Source of the DNA: Paracoccaceae bacterium
GTDB taxonomy: Bacteria > Pseudomonadota > Alphaproteobacteria > Rhodobacterales > Rhodobacteraceae
Direction: 5' to 3'
Assembly: GCA_023259435.1 (NCBI GenBank)
Contig: JALRHZ010000002.1
Coordinates: 1 to 64,000 of the forward strand
DNA: 64,000 bases
Numbering within the stretch: the stretch's first letter is position 1; each line of letters starts with the position of its first letter. Below the pieces are notes generated by a model that did not search any database, was not told the DNA's origin, and saw only the letters and a program-made list of their open reading frames with translations. The translations under genes were made by a program, and so were the position numbers. Positions 54,345 to 63,082 of the stretch are shown in pieces.

Positions 54345-56282
54345 TTAAAGTTTCAGGAACGTTTCTGGTAAAAACTCCCTATAATTCTCCCAAGCCGTTT
54401 CGCTTCCCTTATAAATCGGTTGACGCACTTGTTCGGAGGATACTGTGTGAACCACGCCAACAGTATCGTGGTGCGTCAAAAACTGGTCTGTCCAAGGAAC
54501 ATTAAGGAACTCTGACACGCCCCTTAACACGGTTTTCGGATCATGTGTCAAAGTCTCATATCTGACGTGATGAATTGCATTTGGAAAAAGTGATGCCCAA
54601 TGCTGCATCAGGTCTTTGTACAGTGCATAATAGTCTATCAGATCCTGAATCTCGTGACCAAATCCATTTCCTTCGGATGTGAAATAGCTTTTGAAATTCG
54701 ACCACAACAGGGGGTGTGGTTCGCGCGACATGTGAATGATTTTTGCATCCGGCAAAGCAGCCATGATGTGACCTATCCAACGGAAATTGAGGGGTAATTT
54801 ATCCGTGACATAGCGAGTAGAGCCAATCTTTCTGAGGTTTTCTAAATATGTGTTGCGAATGTCTACACACCCATCATCCGTGGGAACAAGCTGACCTGTT
54901 TCGGACAAGGCAAGTGGCAAGAATTCCAATTCACCGCCGGCCGTGACCTCAGGAGACGTGGCAATAATTTGCTCCATCAAGGTGGTTCCAGAACGCGGAA
55001 GACCTACAATGAAGATGGGGGTAGTTCCCAAAGATGTCTTCGGTAAAATATAAGGCTCTAAAAAGGCCTTTTTGATATCAGAGAACAACTCTAGATCGTG
55101 TTGTATATTGTATCCCAACTCTTGTTTTCGGGCAGCGTTGGCAGTGGTGTAATGACCAAAACTGCGATCGTATTGCCCAAGATCAAAACACACTTTCCCA
55201 AGTGCATAATTCAAAAACTTTTGGTGCGAGAGTGACGATTCATTGTCTCTTAACGCGCGGGTTAATTGGTGAATATGCGGGTGACCGTCGGTATATTTTA
55301 GCAGCTGAGAGAGGTGATAGTGTGCCTCGGCAAAGTTGGGATCAATGTCGGTTGCGCGTTTATAACTGTCTATTGCTTGGTCCTTTGCGCCTGAGGCGCG
55401 CAATGCGTTGCCCAAGTTGTTAAGAGTTTCGGGATGATCTGGGTTGTGGCCAAGATAGTCATTGAAGAGCGCGATTGCCTCATCCATTCGACCGGTTTCA
55501 GACAGGATCAGCGCCTTGTTGTTCAAAAGTCGATGATCCGTTGGGGTCTGGGCGAGCGCAGAGTCTGTGCACTCCAATGCAGCGGCCTTCTGTCCTGTTC
55601 TCCGCATGAGATTGGCAAAATTGATCAGAGCCTCGGTATAGTTTTTGCGTGTTGATATGGCGCGCTTGGCATGGTGAATTGCTTTCGAAACGTTATGCCT
55701 TGCCAGTGTCAAAGACAGGTTATGTTCTGCTTCGGCATACATTGGGCGCAAAGAGATCGCATTCTCGTATGCCGCGATAGCCAGATGGTCTGCGCCAATG
55801 TTTTGGTAGGCGATCCCTAGATTATTGAACAAATGGGCTGCTTTTGGATTTAGAACTGTGGCGGTTTCATAGACCACTGCCGCTTGGGCAAAGTTCTGAT
55901 CCGACAGATATGCGCCGCCGAGAATGTCAAATAGGATCAATTCGTTTGGAAAATCTTCTATGAGGCTCTGACACAAATGCACAACAAAGTTGAACTGAGA
56001 CGCATTAAACAACGCCACTAGGGCATTTTGGATCCGTGGCCAGTGTGCTTTGGACTTTGAGGATTTTTTTAGCTTTGCCCGTGACTGTGCAATTCTCAAG
56101 ATGTTTGCGTTCATCTCAAAAACAGAAGAAAAATTCGCCTGTTTTTGGTCTAAAGGCAAATCGGAGATTGCAGAAGAGAGCGCAATGACATCGCTCCAGC
56201 GCATATCTCGTATGGCGTAGAGCAATTCAATCATGCTGTTTGTAAGAACCTCTGCCGGCTCAAGCGTTTGTTCAGTGGTCAT
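54345..56282 (-). CDS. TPR-sulfotransferase fusion protein
   Basis: A 645-residue protein. Residues ~85-370 contain about eight tetratricopeptide repeats (for example AAHLFNNLGIAYQNIGADHL and HPETLNNLGNALRASGAKDQ). The C-terminal ~270 residues form a sulfotransferase domain with the PAPS 5-prime phosphosulfate loop FIVGLPRSGTTLMEQII and the later MSREPHPLLWSNF segment. It would transfer sulfate to a glycan, peptide or small molecule, guided by TPRs. The start 56282 was chosen for AAAAGGG upstream; 56318 or 56378 are possible. No partner is nearby. Confidence 0.85.
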   Translation of the reverse strand: MTTEQTLEPAEVLTNSMIELLYAIRDMRWSDVIALSSAISDLPLDQKQANFSSVFEMNANILRIAQSRAKLKKSSKSKAHWPRIQNALVALFNASQFNFVVHLCQSLIEDFPNELILFDILGGAYLSDQNFAQAAVVYETATVLNPKAAHLFNNLGIAYQNIGADHLAIAAYENAISLRPMYAEAEHNLSLTLARHNVSKAIHHAKRAISTRKNYTEALINFANLMRRTGQKAAALECTDSALAQTPTDHRLLNNKALILSETGRMDEAIALFNDYLGHNPDHPETLNNLGNALRASGAKDQAIDSYKRATDIDPNFAEAHYHLSQLLKYTDGHPHIHQLTRALRDNESSLSHQKFLNYALGKVCFDLGQYDRSFGHYTTANAARKQELGYNIQHDLELFSDIKKAFLEPYILPKTSLGTTPIFIVGLPRSGTTLMEQIIATSPEVTAGGELEFLPLALSETGQLVPTDDGCVDIRNTYLENLRKIGSTRYVTDKLPLNFRWIGHIMAALPDAKIIHMSREPHPLLWSNFKSYFTSEGNGFGHEIQDLIDYYALYKDLMQHWASLFPNAIHHVRYETLTHDPKTVLRGVSEFLNVPWTDQFLTHHDTVGVVHTVSSEQVRQPIYKGSETAWENYREFLPETFLKL

Positions 56283-56397
56283 CCTTGGCCCTTTTCTTCG
56301 CAGTGCAGATTTAATCATGCGATAACTGTGCCAATCGAGAATTTTACCTTGTCCTAGGGACAAACTCCTCTTAAACACCGGCTGTTCTGTAATGAAC

Positions 56398-56425
56398 CGA
56401 GTCTCCGCAACCTTGAAAAAACGGA
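56398..56425 (+). promoter_or_regulatory. preQ1-I-like riboswitch aptamer before queuosine-precursor transporter
   Basis: Stem P1 is CGAG (56398-56401)/CTTG (56412-56415). The loop contains TCCG (56404-56407), directly followed by C56408, the position that pairs with ligand in known preQ1-I folds. The tail is six A and then CGGA (56422-56425), which pairs with TCCG to form the H-type pseudoknot. The tail GGA is also the only ribosome-site-like sequence before ATG 56433, so ligand binding would block translation. P1 is short with one G-U pair, which lowers confidence. Confidence 0.55.
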
Positions 56426-56432
56426 TTACAAC

Positions 56433-57071
56433 ATGATGCGAATTCTTCCCGGCGTTATCGCCATGGCAACCATTGTGGTTGCATCAAACATTCTAGTTCA
56501 GTTTCTCTTACTGGATGGCCTTCTTACTTGGGGGGCGTTTACCTATCCATTTGCGTTTTTGGTAACCGACCTCATGAACCGCGTGTATGGCCCGTCTGCG
56601 GCGCGGCGCGTTGTCTTTGTCGGTTTCCTAACGGGTGTAATTTGCTCGCTGATCGGCAGCCAAATTATGCTGCAAGGCGATGGGTATGAATACGCGGCTG
56701 TCGCGTTTCGCATAGCAGTCGGATCAGGCATTGCTTTCTTGGTCGCGCAACTGGTTGACGTTGCGATTTTTGACAGACTACGCTCTGGCGCATGGTGGCG
56801 TGCGCCTTTGGCATCCACTGTAATCGGGTCTGCCTTGGATACAGCGATTTTCTTTACAATCGCATTCTCGGCCAGTGTTCCGTTCTTTTCCGAGAACGCC
56901 AACGCAGAGGTGTCATGGGCATGGGAAAACGTTCCATTGCTTGTGTTTGGGTCCGATGCCCCGCTGTGGGTTTCTTTGGCGCTAGCAGACTGGATGGTTA
57001 AGTTGGCCATAGCGTTGATTGCATTGGTCCCGTTCCGAGTTATGGTTGGGCGCATGACAGCGCGTGCATAA
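56433..57071 (+). CDS. Queuosine-precursor transporter (YhhQ/VUT family)
   Basis: A 212-residue inner-membrane protein with about six helices. The pattern FAFLVTDLMNRVYGPSAARRVV near residue 40 and VDVAIFDRLR then STVIGSALDTAIFF are typical of the YhhQ (COG1738) family that imports queuine or preQ0/preQ1-type precursors for tRNA modification. The upstream preQ1-I-like pseudoknot fits this role. Either ATG 56433 or 56436 can start translation. Confidence 0.9.
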   Translation: MMRILPGVIAMATIVVASNILVQFLLLDGLLTWGAFTYPFAFLVTDLMNRVYGPSAARRVVFVGFLTGVICSLIGSQIMLQGDGYEYAAVAFRIAVGSGIAFLVAQLVDVAIFDRLRSGAWWRAPLASTVIGSALDTAIFFTIAFSASVPFFSENANAEVSWAWENVPLLVFGSDAPLWVSLALADWMVKLAIALIALVPFRVMVGRMTARA

Positions 57072-57141
57072 AAACATTTGACAAAAATAGAAACTGTGCC
57101 ACGCTCTCAGTAGAAATTAACAATCGAAAGGAGGTGGTCCA

Positions 57142-57198
57142 GTGTCTAGAGAGGTATTGGAGAGAGGTGTCGGAACAGTCAGGAGTGTTCGCCGTTAA
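57142..57198 (+). CDS. Putative 18-residue basic micropeptide
   Basis: GTG 57142 lies 7 bases after GGAGG within an exceptionally strong ribosome site. The frame reads MSREVLERGVGTVRSVRR and stops at TAA 57196. It is positively charged, with five Arg, and has no membrane helix. No known family is recognised. A coding role is supported only by the ribosome site and clean start-stop arrangement. Confidence 0.4.
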   Translation: MSREVLERGVGTVRSVRR

Positions 57199-57263
57199 GC
57201 AAACCCTATCGGATTGAACATTTTGGTTGGTGGAACCTAACCGTCCCATCTCCGGAATTCTCT

Positions 57264-57290
57264 AAAGGTCGCCTCAGGGCGGCCTTTTTT
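57264..57290 (+). terminator. Rho-independent terminator of the small RNA unit
   Basis: AAAGGTCGCC pairs with GGCGGCCTTT around TCAG and continues into six T. A textbook terminator. Confidence 0.92.
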
Positions 57291-57318
57291 ATCTTTTGCG
57301 CTGTGTTTGGGTTGACAC

Positions 57319-57330
57319 TTGCATATGCAA
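57319..57330. promoter_or_regulatory. Palindrome before the KefF-like gene
   Basis: TTGCATATGCAA is a perfect 12-base palindrome, just after TTGACA (57312-57317) and 45 bases before the GTG start. It could be an operator for the KefF/KefC-like pair. Confidence 0.35.
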
Positions 57331-57374
57331 TAACCAGTTTGGGTAATCGACTATACTTTGGTAGGGGGAGCAAC

Positions 57375-57977
57375 GTGGCAAACGTTTTGATTTATTATGC
57401 CCATCCAGCGCAGCAAAGGTCCATAGCCAACAAGGCTATGATCGAGGCGGCACGCAGTGTTGAGGGGATCACTATTGTGGATTTGTACAATACATATCCA
57501 CGTTTCCAAATAAATGTAGATGACGAACAACAGCGTTTACAAGACCACGACGTGATCTTGTTTCAATATCCGGTCTTTTGGTATTCGTCGCCTTCATTGG
57601 TTAAGGAATATCTTGATCTGGTGTTGGAATATGGGTTCGCTTATGGTGAAGGCGGCACGGCCCTACAGGGCAAACATCTAGGGCTTGCTTTGACCGCTGC
57701 CGGTAGCGCTGAGGCCTATTCCGAAACGGGCTATCAAAATTTCCCATTGCGTGACTTTACGAAACCGATGGAGCAGACCGCCACTTTATGCGGTATGAAG
57801 TTTCTTGCGCCATATACGCTTTTTTCTTCGTTACATGCGCATGAAACGGATGAGTGTCAAAACCACGCCCAAGGATATGCGCGCTATTTGACGGCTTTGC
57901 GTGACGATGCGGTCGACCTTAACTATGCGGTGGCGGCAGATTTGTTGTTTCATTCAAACCTACCGGTGAAAGGATAG
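57375..57977 (+). CDS. KefF-like NAD(P)H-dependent quinone oxidoreductase
   Basis: A 200-residue flavodoxin-fold enzyme. ANVLIYYAHPAQQRSIANKA starts the FMN site, QYPVFWYSSPSLVKEYLDLV is the diagnostic KefF/MdaB loop, and LTAAGSAEAYSETGYQNFPL follows. GTG 57375 was chosen because AGGGGGA precedes it. In enterobacteria KefF binds and activates the KefC antiporter in response to electrophiles. Here the antiporter gene follows after 4 bases, supporting the same partnership. Confidence 0.88.
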   Translation: MANVLIYYAHPAQQRSIANKAMIEAARSVEGITIVDLYNTYPRFQINVDDEQQRLQDHDVILFQYPVFWYSSPSLVKEYLDLVLEYGFAYGEGGTALQGKHLGLALTAAGSAEAYSETGYQNFPLRDFTKPMEQTATLCGMKFLAPYTLFSSLHAHETDECQNHAQGYARYLTALRDDAVDLNYAVAADLLFHSNLPVKG

Positions 57978-57981
57978 TACT

Positions 57982-59979
57982 ATGACCGATTTTCTTATTC
58001 TTTCATTCATCTTCTTGGTGGCAGGTGTGATTGCCGTGCCTATCGCTTCGCGCCTAGGTCTGGGTTCTGTTTTGGGGTATTTGATTGCGGGTATTGTGAT
58101 CAGCCCTGTACTTGTTTCCGCCGGGGTTGATATTGTTAGTATCCAGCACTTCGCAGAATTCGGCGTTGTCATGATGCTATTCTTGGTTGGTCTTGAGCTT
58201 GAACCCAAAATGCTCTGGGCCATGCGCAGCAAACTTATTGGGTTAGGGGGGCTTCAGGTTCTTTTAACCGGTGCCGCGGTGGCGTTGATTGCGATGTGGT
58301 TGGGGCAACCGCCAACAGTTTCGATTGCGATTGGCTGTGTGATGGCGTTGTCCTCGACTGCGATTGTTCTGCAAACTCTTAACGAAAAAGGCTTGATGAA
58401 AAGTGACGGCGGACAAGCGAGCTTTTCCGTGTTGTTGTTCCAAGATATTGCCGTGATCCCCATGTTGGCCTTGTTGCCATTGCTGGCAATGCCTGAATTG
58501 ATGGATATGGCAGGATCCGGCCACGGCGTAGAGACCCATGCGGTTGAAGTTGCGCATTCCGATGCGGGGCATGGAACAGATAGCCATGCGGCAGAAGACG
58601 ACCACTCTGGCGGCGACCATGGTGGAGGTATTGATCTTATGTCCGGCCTACCGGGTTGGGCGCAGGCTTTGATCACATTGGGAGCCATTGGTTTTGTACT
58701 TTTTGCCGGAAGCTATCTGACAGGTCCCTTATTCCGCTTTGTATCCGGTGCGGGTCTGCGCGAGCTTTTCATCGCGGCGGCTTTGATGTTGGTCATCGGG
58801 ATCGCAGTTTTGATGACGCTTGTCGGGCTATCGCCTGCTTTGGGGACGTTCCTTGCGGGCGTTGTTTTGGCGACAAGTGAATATCGACACGAGCTAGAGA
58901 GTGATATCGATCCTTTCAAAGGTCTTTTGTTAGGTTTGTTCTTTATTACCGTGGGCGCGGGCGTAGATTTCAATTTACTGGCCGCGAACCTTGGGAATGT
59001 TTTGGCAATGACAGTTGGCTTAATCGTTCTCAAGGCCGTAATCTTGTTGATACTGGCACGCATTTTCAGGGTACAAGGCTCGGACAAATGGTTGTTTAGC
59101 CTAGGATTGGCCCAAGCGGGTGAATTTGGTTTTGTTCTTTTGTCCTTCACCGTCGGTGCACAAGTCATCCCATCGGCGATTGCCGATCAGCTGCTTTTGG
59201 TTGTTGCCTTGTCGATGCTTCTGACCCCTGCATTGTTCATCGCCTATGATCGTCTAATCGCTCCTCGGTTCAATAATACCCAAAACCAAGAAGCGGATGA
59301 CATTGATGAAAAAGGCAATATCATTATCGCAGGTCATGGCCGTTTTGGCGGGATCATAAACCGTATGTTGCGGATTAATGGCTATCAGACAACTGTTTTG
59401 GATTATTCATCCTCTCAGCTGGATATGTTGAAGGCCTTTGATGTGAAAGCGTTCTTTGGGGATGCGACCCGTCCTGATTTGCTACATGCTGCGGGCATTG
59501 AAGATGCGACAATGCTGGTGATTGCGATTGATGACAAAGACCACATCACCGAGCTTGCTCGCTATGTGTCGGAAAACCACCCTCATGTGAAAATCGTTGC
59601 GCGGGCAATCGATCGCACCCATGTGTATGAATTGTACGCTGCGGGCTGTCGTCAGATTATTCGTGAAACGTTTGACGGTGCTGTCCGTGCAGGTCGAAGC
59701 GCTTTGGAGGAGCTAGGGGTAACGCCCTATGAGGCGGAGCTTCGGGCTCAGGATTTCCGTGATCGTGATCTTGAGGCAATGATAGGCATGGCGCCTCATT
59801 TTGACCCTGAAATTCCTATCCACGAAAATCAGGCGTTTATTGAAGCGTCAAAAGTGTTTATAGCCAGATCCGAGCAGGAAATGAGTGGTACATCAAGTGG
59901 CGTGCATTCGCGGGCAACACGGGGATGGAACCCGCCTCGGGTGAAATTGCCAGAGGCAGAGGACGATAGCACAAGCTAG
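57982..59979 (+). CDS. KefC/KefB-like CPA2 cation:proton antiporter with RCK domain
   Basis: A 665-residue inner-membrane potassium efflux protein. About twelve helices span residues 1-415, with VVMMLFLVGLELEPKMLW and SSTAIVLQTLNEKG as family blocks. A cytoplasmic TrkA-N/RCK domain follows (NIIIAGHGRFGGIINRML, FFGDATRPDLL). Residues ~178-216 form an unusual loop rich in His, Asp and Gly (about nine His), absent from the E. coli proteins as I recall them. It is paired with a KefF-like gene, suggesting gating by glutathione adducts or electrophiles. Confidence 0.92.
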   Translation: MTDFLILSFIFLVAGVIAVPIASRLGLGSVLGYLIAGIVISPVLVSAGVDIVSIQHFAEFGVVMMLFLVGLELEPKMLWAMRSKLIGLGGLQVLLTGAAVALIAMWLGQPPTVSIAIGCVMALSSTAIVLQTLNEKGLMKSDGGQASFSVLLFQDIAVIPMLALLPLLAMPELMDMAGSGHGVETHAVEVAHSDAGHGTDSHAAEDDHSGGDHGGGIDLMSGLPGWAQALITLGAIGFVLFAGSYLTGPLFRFVSGAGLRELFIAAALMLVIGIAVLMTLVGLSPALGTFLAGVVLATSEYRHELESDIDPFKGLLLGLFFITVGAGVDFNLLAANLGNVLAMTVGLIVLKAVILLILARIFRVQGSDKWLFSLGLAQAGEFGFVLLSFTVGAQVIPSAIADQLLLVVALSMLLTPALFIAYDRLIAPRFNNTQNQEADDIDEKGNIIIAGHGRFGGIINRMLRINGYQTTVLDYSSSQLDMLKAFDVKAFFGDATRPDLLHAAGIEDATMLVIAIDDKDHITELARYVSENHPHVKIVARAIDRTHVYELYAAGCRQIIRETFDGAVRAGRSALEELGVTPYEAELRAQDFRDRDLEAMIGMAPHFDPEIPIHENQAFIEASKVFIARSEQEMSGTSSGVHSRATRGWNPPRVKLPEAEDDSTS

Positions 59980-59988
59980 GTAAACGGT

Positions 59989-60408
59989 ATGCGGATAAAC
60001 GACACTGTTGAAATTCAAGATTGGGAGCTCACAGAACAGTTTATCCGCTCTTCCGGCCCAGGCGGGCAAAACGTAAATAAAACGAATTCCGCTGTCGAGC
60101 TGCGGTTCGAAGCGTTACGATCACCTTCTTTGTCGGATGCTATCAAATTTCGACTACAAAAAATTGCGGGCCGCCAATGGACCAAAGAGGGTGCCATTGT
60201 CATTTATTGCGATGAAACGCGGTCTCAGGCCCGCAATCGCGACATTGCCCGCGATCGGCTGCGCGCGATGATATCCGCCGCTCTGAAATCCAGAAAAAAG
60301 AGGATTGCAACCAAACCAACCTATGGATCACAGGTGCGACGGTTAAAAAGCAAAAAGATACGCGCGGACATTAAGGCAGGCCGCAAAGCGCCAGATCATG
60401 AGAGTTGA
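59989..60408 (+). CDS. arfB: Alternative ribosome-rescue factor ArfB
   Basis: A 139-residue codon-independent peptidyl-tRNA hydrolase that frees stalled ribosomes. The release-factor GGQ motif is at residues 25-27 in RSSGPGGQNVNKTNS. The C-terminal tail is strongly basic (SRKKRIATKPT, RRLKSKKIRADIKAGRK), as needed to enter the empty mRNA channel. It follows the antiporter gene after 9 bases and is much shorter than true release factors. Confidence 0.95.
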   Translation: MRINDTVEIQDWELTEQFIRSSGPGGQNVNKTNSAVELRFEALRSPSLSDAIKFRLQKIAGRQWTKEGAIVIYCDETRSQARNRDIARDRLRAMISAALKSRKKRIATKPTYGSQVRRLKSKKIRADIKAGRKAPDHES

Positions 60409-60433
60409 CAGCGCCACAGAGTGACGCTGTCCT
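60405..60433. terminator. Hairpin between arfB and the convergent RTX gene
   Basis: GACAGCG pairs with CGCTGTC around 11 bases and overlaps the arfB stop codon. It is followed by CTTTCCCC, so termination is plausible but weak. Confidence 0.5.
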
Positions 60434-60439
60434 TTCCCC

Positions 60440-63082
60440 TCAAGCAAAATCAATATTATTTTCAAAACCAAGTGTCGCGAGTGTTGGCTCGATCCATTCG
60501 CCATCTTCATTTCGTTGTAACGAATACCCTTCTGGTGTTTCGTCGCTTTCTGAAACTTGTACGTCAACAGACAGAACACCAAGAGAGGCACCTTGGTTCC
60601 CGATGAATTGCCCTTCATAGGAAATAAACTCGATCAATTCATCCCCTCGAAACAAAACCATTCCGTCCGGCGAACCGTCTTGAATGTTATTTTGTCGTAC
60701 AACGTAGAAATCAAAGTGATCCCCTTCAAAAAAATCGGCGTCACTTAGCAGGGCTGATGCATAGGTGCTACCGTTTCCACCGTTTACGAAATCCAATCGA
60801 ACGTCTGACACGTCTGCATATTTTTCAACCCGGATCTCGACAAATTCGTTGTCGTCCTGTCCTGCATCATCATAGTGAAATTCGTTGATCCGAATTTCAA
60901 ACCCGTTTTCTGATGTATTTAAATTGGCATAGCCTTTGGTGGCTTCGTTTGGAAGGGTCCAGACCCCAAAGTCATTACGTTGAAGCGATTGGGTTTCAGT
61001 TGTTGTGATGCTTTCCGCAACATTAATGTTATTGGAACTCAGACCCTCTGCAGGGCCGTTTTTGGCGATAAATTCTCCTTCATACGACAAAAATTCGACA
61101 ACCTCGCCACCCTGCACGAGTGCTATACCATCAGGTGTCGAGCCGGCGTTTTGAATCCCGTTGACAGGTAAATCCCAAACGTAAAAGCTATGGTTTCCAT
61201 CATAAGTTGGATCCAAATCGGCAAGCTCAATTTCATTGTACAGCCGACCTGTGGATCCATTGTACAAATAGATAGAAGCGTCCGTGACGTCGAACCCAAG
61301 GGATGTTCGGATTTCTACGAATTCATTCGCATCCGTACCGGCATTGTCGTAGTGAAACTCATTTATGCGGATTTCGTTTGAAAGCGGAATGTCATTCGAG
61401 ACGCCCATTGAGTTTTGAACAGGTGTGCGCCATGTCCCATCGGCTTCTCTTTGCAACGAATGACCAATCGCTGTATCGGCCGCTTCTGTGGTTTCCATCT
61501 GCGCTGCAAGAAGGCCCTGTGCCGATCCTTCTTGGCCATAGAGCGCGCCGCCATAGGACAGGAACTCAATCACTTGCCCTCCATTTGACAAAGCAAGGCC
61601 TGAGGTTGGACCGTTCGAAAGGTGATCTGCTTCGAACTGAATAACATAGTAGTCGTATCCCGCATCCTGCGTGCGGCGCGCATTTTCCAAATTCAACGTG
61701 TCATAGACGTTCCCCTGATCATCATATAAATCAAGTGTAACCTGAGAAACATCATCCCCCTTTTTAATTCGCACCTCAATGAATTCGCCAACATCTTCCC
61801 CCACGTTCTGGTAGTGTATCTCATTGATGCGTCCTGAAACGGGCGGAATTTCGTCAACGTCTGTAACGGTGATCGAAACTTCCTGAGTATCAACCCCGCC
61901 AAACTCGTCTGTAACGGAGATTTCAACCGAATAAGTATTATCCGCGTCCGCGTCTCTTGGCGCTTCAAAATCTGGGGCGGCTACGAAACTCAGGTGACCG
62001 TCCTGATCTATTGAAAGTAAAGAGGCATCTGGTCCACCGGATATGGCGTATTCCCCAAAGACGCCATCTAAATCAGAAAAAGTTGCCTGAGCAACGTAAG
62101 TCGTATTTTCGGTGACTTCGAATTCGGTCGAAACACTCAGGATCGGCGCATCATTTACACTGGAAATCCTAATATGTACCGTCGCGGTTGATGTGTGGCC
62201 GTTACCGTCAGAGATAGAATAGGTAAAGCTGTCTAGCCGCTCTTCTCCTTGCTGCAAAGCAGAGATATCCGCAGGTTGTGTATAGACTAGGTTGCCGTCT
62301 TCAATCCGTACACTCCCACCTTCTATCGTTGTTAGGTCAATGCTCACAAGCGTTAGACTATCTCCATCAGGGTCGGTGTCATTTGCCAACAGGGACGCAA
62401 TCGTAAAGACGCTGGTCTCATTTTCCAAAACTGTGATCGTGTCGTCACTCGCGGTTGGTGCTTGGTTCTGGACCAAAGAGACCGTGACGTTGTCCCCTCT
62501 GAAATATGCAGCCTCGACGCGTATAAGAGTGTCTGTACCCCAGTCCGTTACCGACCTGTCTAGGCTGCGAATTTTGAAGTACATCTCACCGTTTTTCGAA
62601 AACTCCGTTATTTCATATTTCCATGAAGGTCCGTGAAAAATTGCGATATCAAATCCGTCGCCGCCATCTAGGTGGTCATTGTGCCGACCACCAACTAAAC
62701 GGTCATCACCCGCGCCCCCATAAAGGCGGTCTTCTTTTCGCATACCCCACAAGTTGTCATTACCGTCGTCCCCAAAAACTACGTCTTGTCCGCGACCTGC
62801 AAACACTGTGTCATTGCCGGACCCGCCGTACACAGTATCGCGACCTCGCGCCGTGTGAATGAAATCGTCGCCCTCACCAGCATCGACGAAATCCCGACCC
62901 CATCTGGTTTTGATGACGTCGTCGCCCGCACCCCCAAACACCACATCATGCCCCCGATAGGACAGCAGCGTATCTGCACGATCATAGCCGTACAGAGTGT
63001 CATTCCCTAGTCCCGAAAAGACAAAGTCATCCTGAGATGTTCCAAAATAAACATCCGCACCTTTTGTTAGTTTTAGTTTCAT
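60440..63082 (-). CDS. RTX/cadherin-like/lamin-tail-domain surface or secreted protein
   Basis: An 880-residue acidic protein without a Sec signal. Residues ~10-150 hold about ten glycine- and Asp-rich calcium-binding RTX nonapeptides (GGAGDDVI, GGSGNDTVFAGRGQD). Residues ~205-310 resemble a VCBS/cadherin-like domain (LANDTDPDGDSLTLVS), and ~310-415 another (SVEISVTDEFGGVDTQEV). Three lamin-tail-like repeats follow, beginning RINEIHY or RINEFHY near 417, 573 and 730. Type I secretion is the usual route for RTX proteins, but here the repeats are N-terminal. No exporter genes are adjacent. A CtrA box lies upstream. Confidence 0.85.
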   Translation of the reverse strand: MKLKLTKGADVYFGTSQDDFVFSGLGNDTLYGYDRADTLLSYRGHDVVFGGAGDDVIKTRWGRDFVDAGEGDDFIHTARGRDTVYGGSGNDTVFAGRGQDVVFGDDGNDNLWGMRKEDRLYGGAGDDRLVGGRHNDHLDGGDGFDIAIFHGPSWKYEITEFSKNGEMYFKIRSLDRSVTDWGTDTLIRVEAAYFRGDNVTVSLVQNQAPTASDDTITVLENETSVFTIASLLANDTDPDGDSLTLVSIDLTTIEGGSVRIEDGNLVYTQPADISALQQGEERLDSFTYSISDGNGHTSTATVHIRISSVNDAPILSVSTEFEVTENTTYVAQATFSDLDGVFGEYAISGGPDASLLSIDQDGHLSFVAAPDFEAPRDADADNTYSVEISVTDEFGGVDTQEVSITVTDVDEIPPVSGRINEIHYQNVGEDVGEFIEVRIKKGDDVSQVTLDLYDDQGNVYDTLNLENARRTQDAGYDYYVIQFEADHLSNGPTSGLALSNGGQVIEFLSYGGALYGQEGSAQGLLAAQMETTEAADTAIGHSLQREADGTWRTPVQNSMGVSNDIPLSNEIRINEFHYDNAGTDANEFVEIRTSLGFDVTDASIYLYNGSTGRLYNEIELADLDPTYDGNHSFYVWDLPVNGIQNAGSTPDGIALVQGGEVVEFLSYEGEFIAKNGPAEGLSSNNINVAESITTTETQSLQRNDFGVWTLPNEATKGYANLNTSENGFEIRINEFHYDDAGQDDNEFVEIRVEKYADVSDVRLDFVNGGNGSTYASALLSDADFFEGDHFDFYVVRQNNIQDGSPDGMVLFRGDELIEFISYEGQFIGNQGASLGVLSVDVQVSESDETPEGYSLQRNEDGEWIEPTLATLGFENNIDFA

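Larger units (their letters stand above)
57126..57290 (+). ncRNA. Compact RNA unit with anti-16S Shine-Dalgarno, micro-ORF and terminator
   Basis: The unit opens with GAAAGGAGGTGGTCCAG (57126-57142), complementary over 17 nt to the 3-prime end of alphaproteobacterial 16S rRNA with one G-U wobble. An 18-codon reading frame follows, then GGTTGG-N5-CCTAACC-type hairpin (~57225-57242) and a strong terminator. TTGACA at 57078-57083 could be a -35 element; no good -10 is seen. It may be a small messenger or a regulatory RNA. The transcript ends are inferred. Confidence 0.55.
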
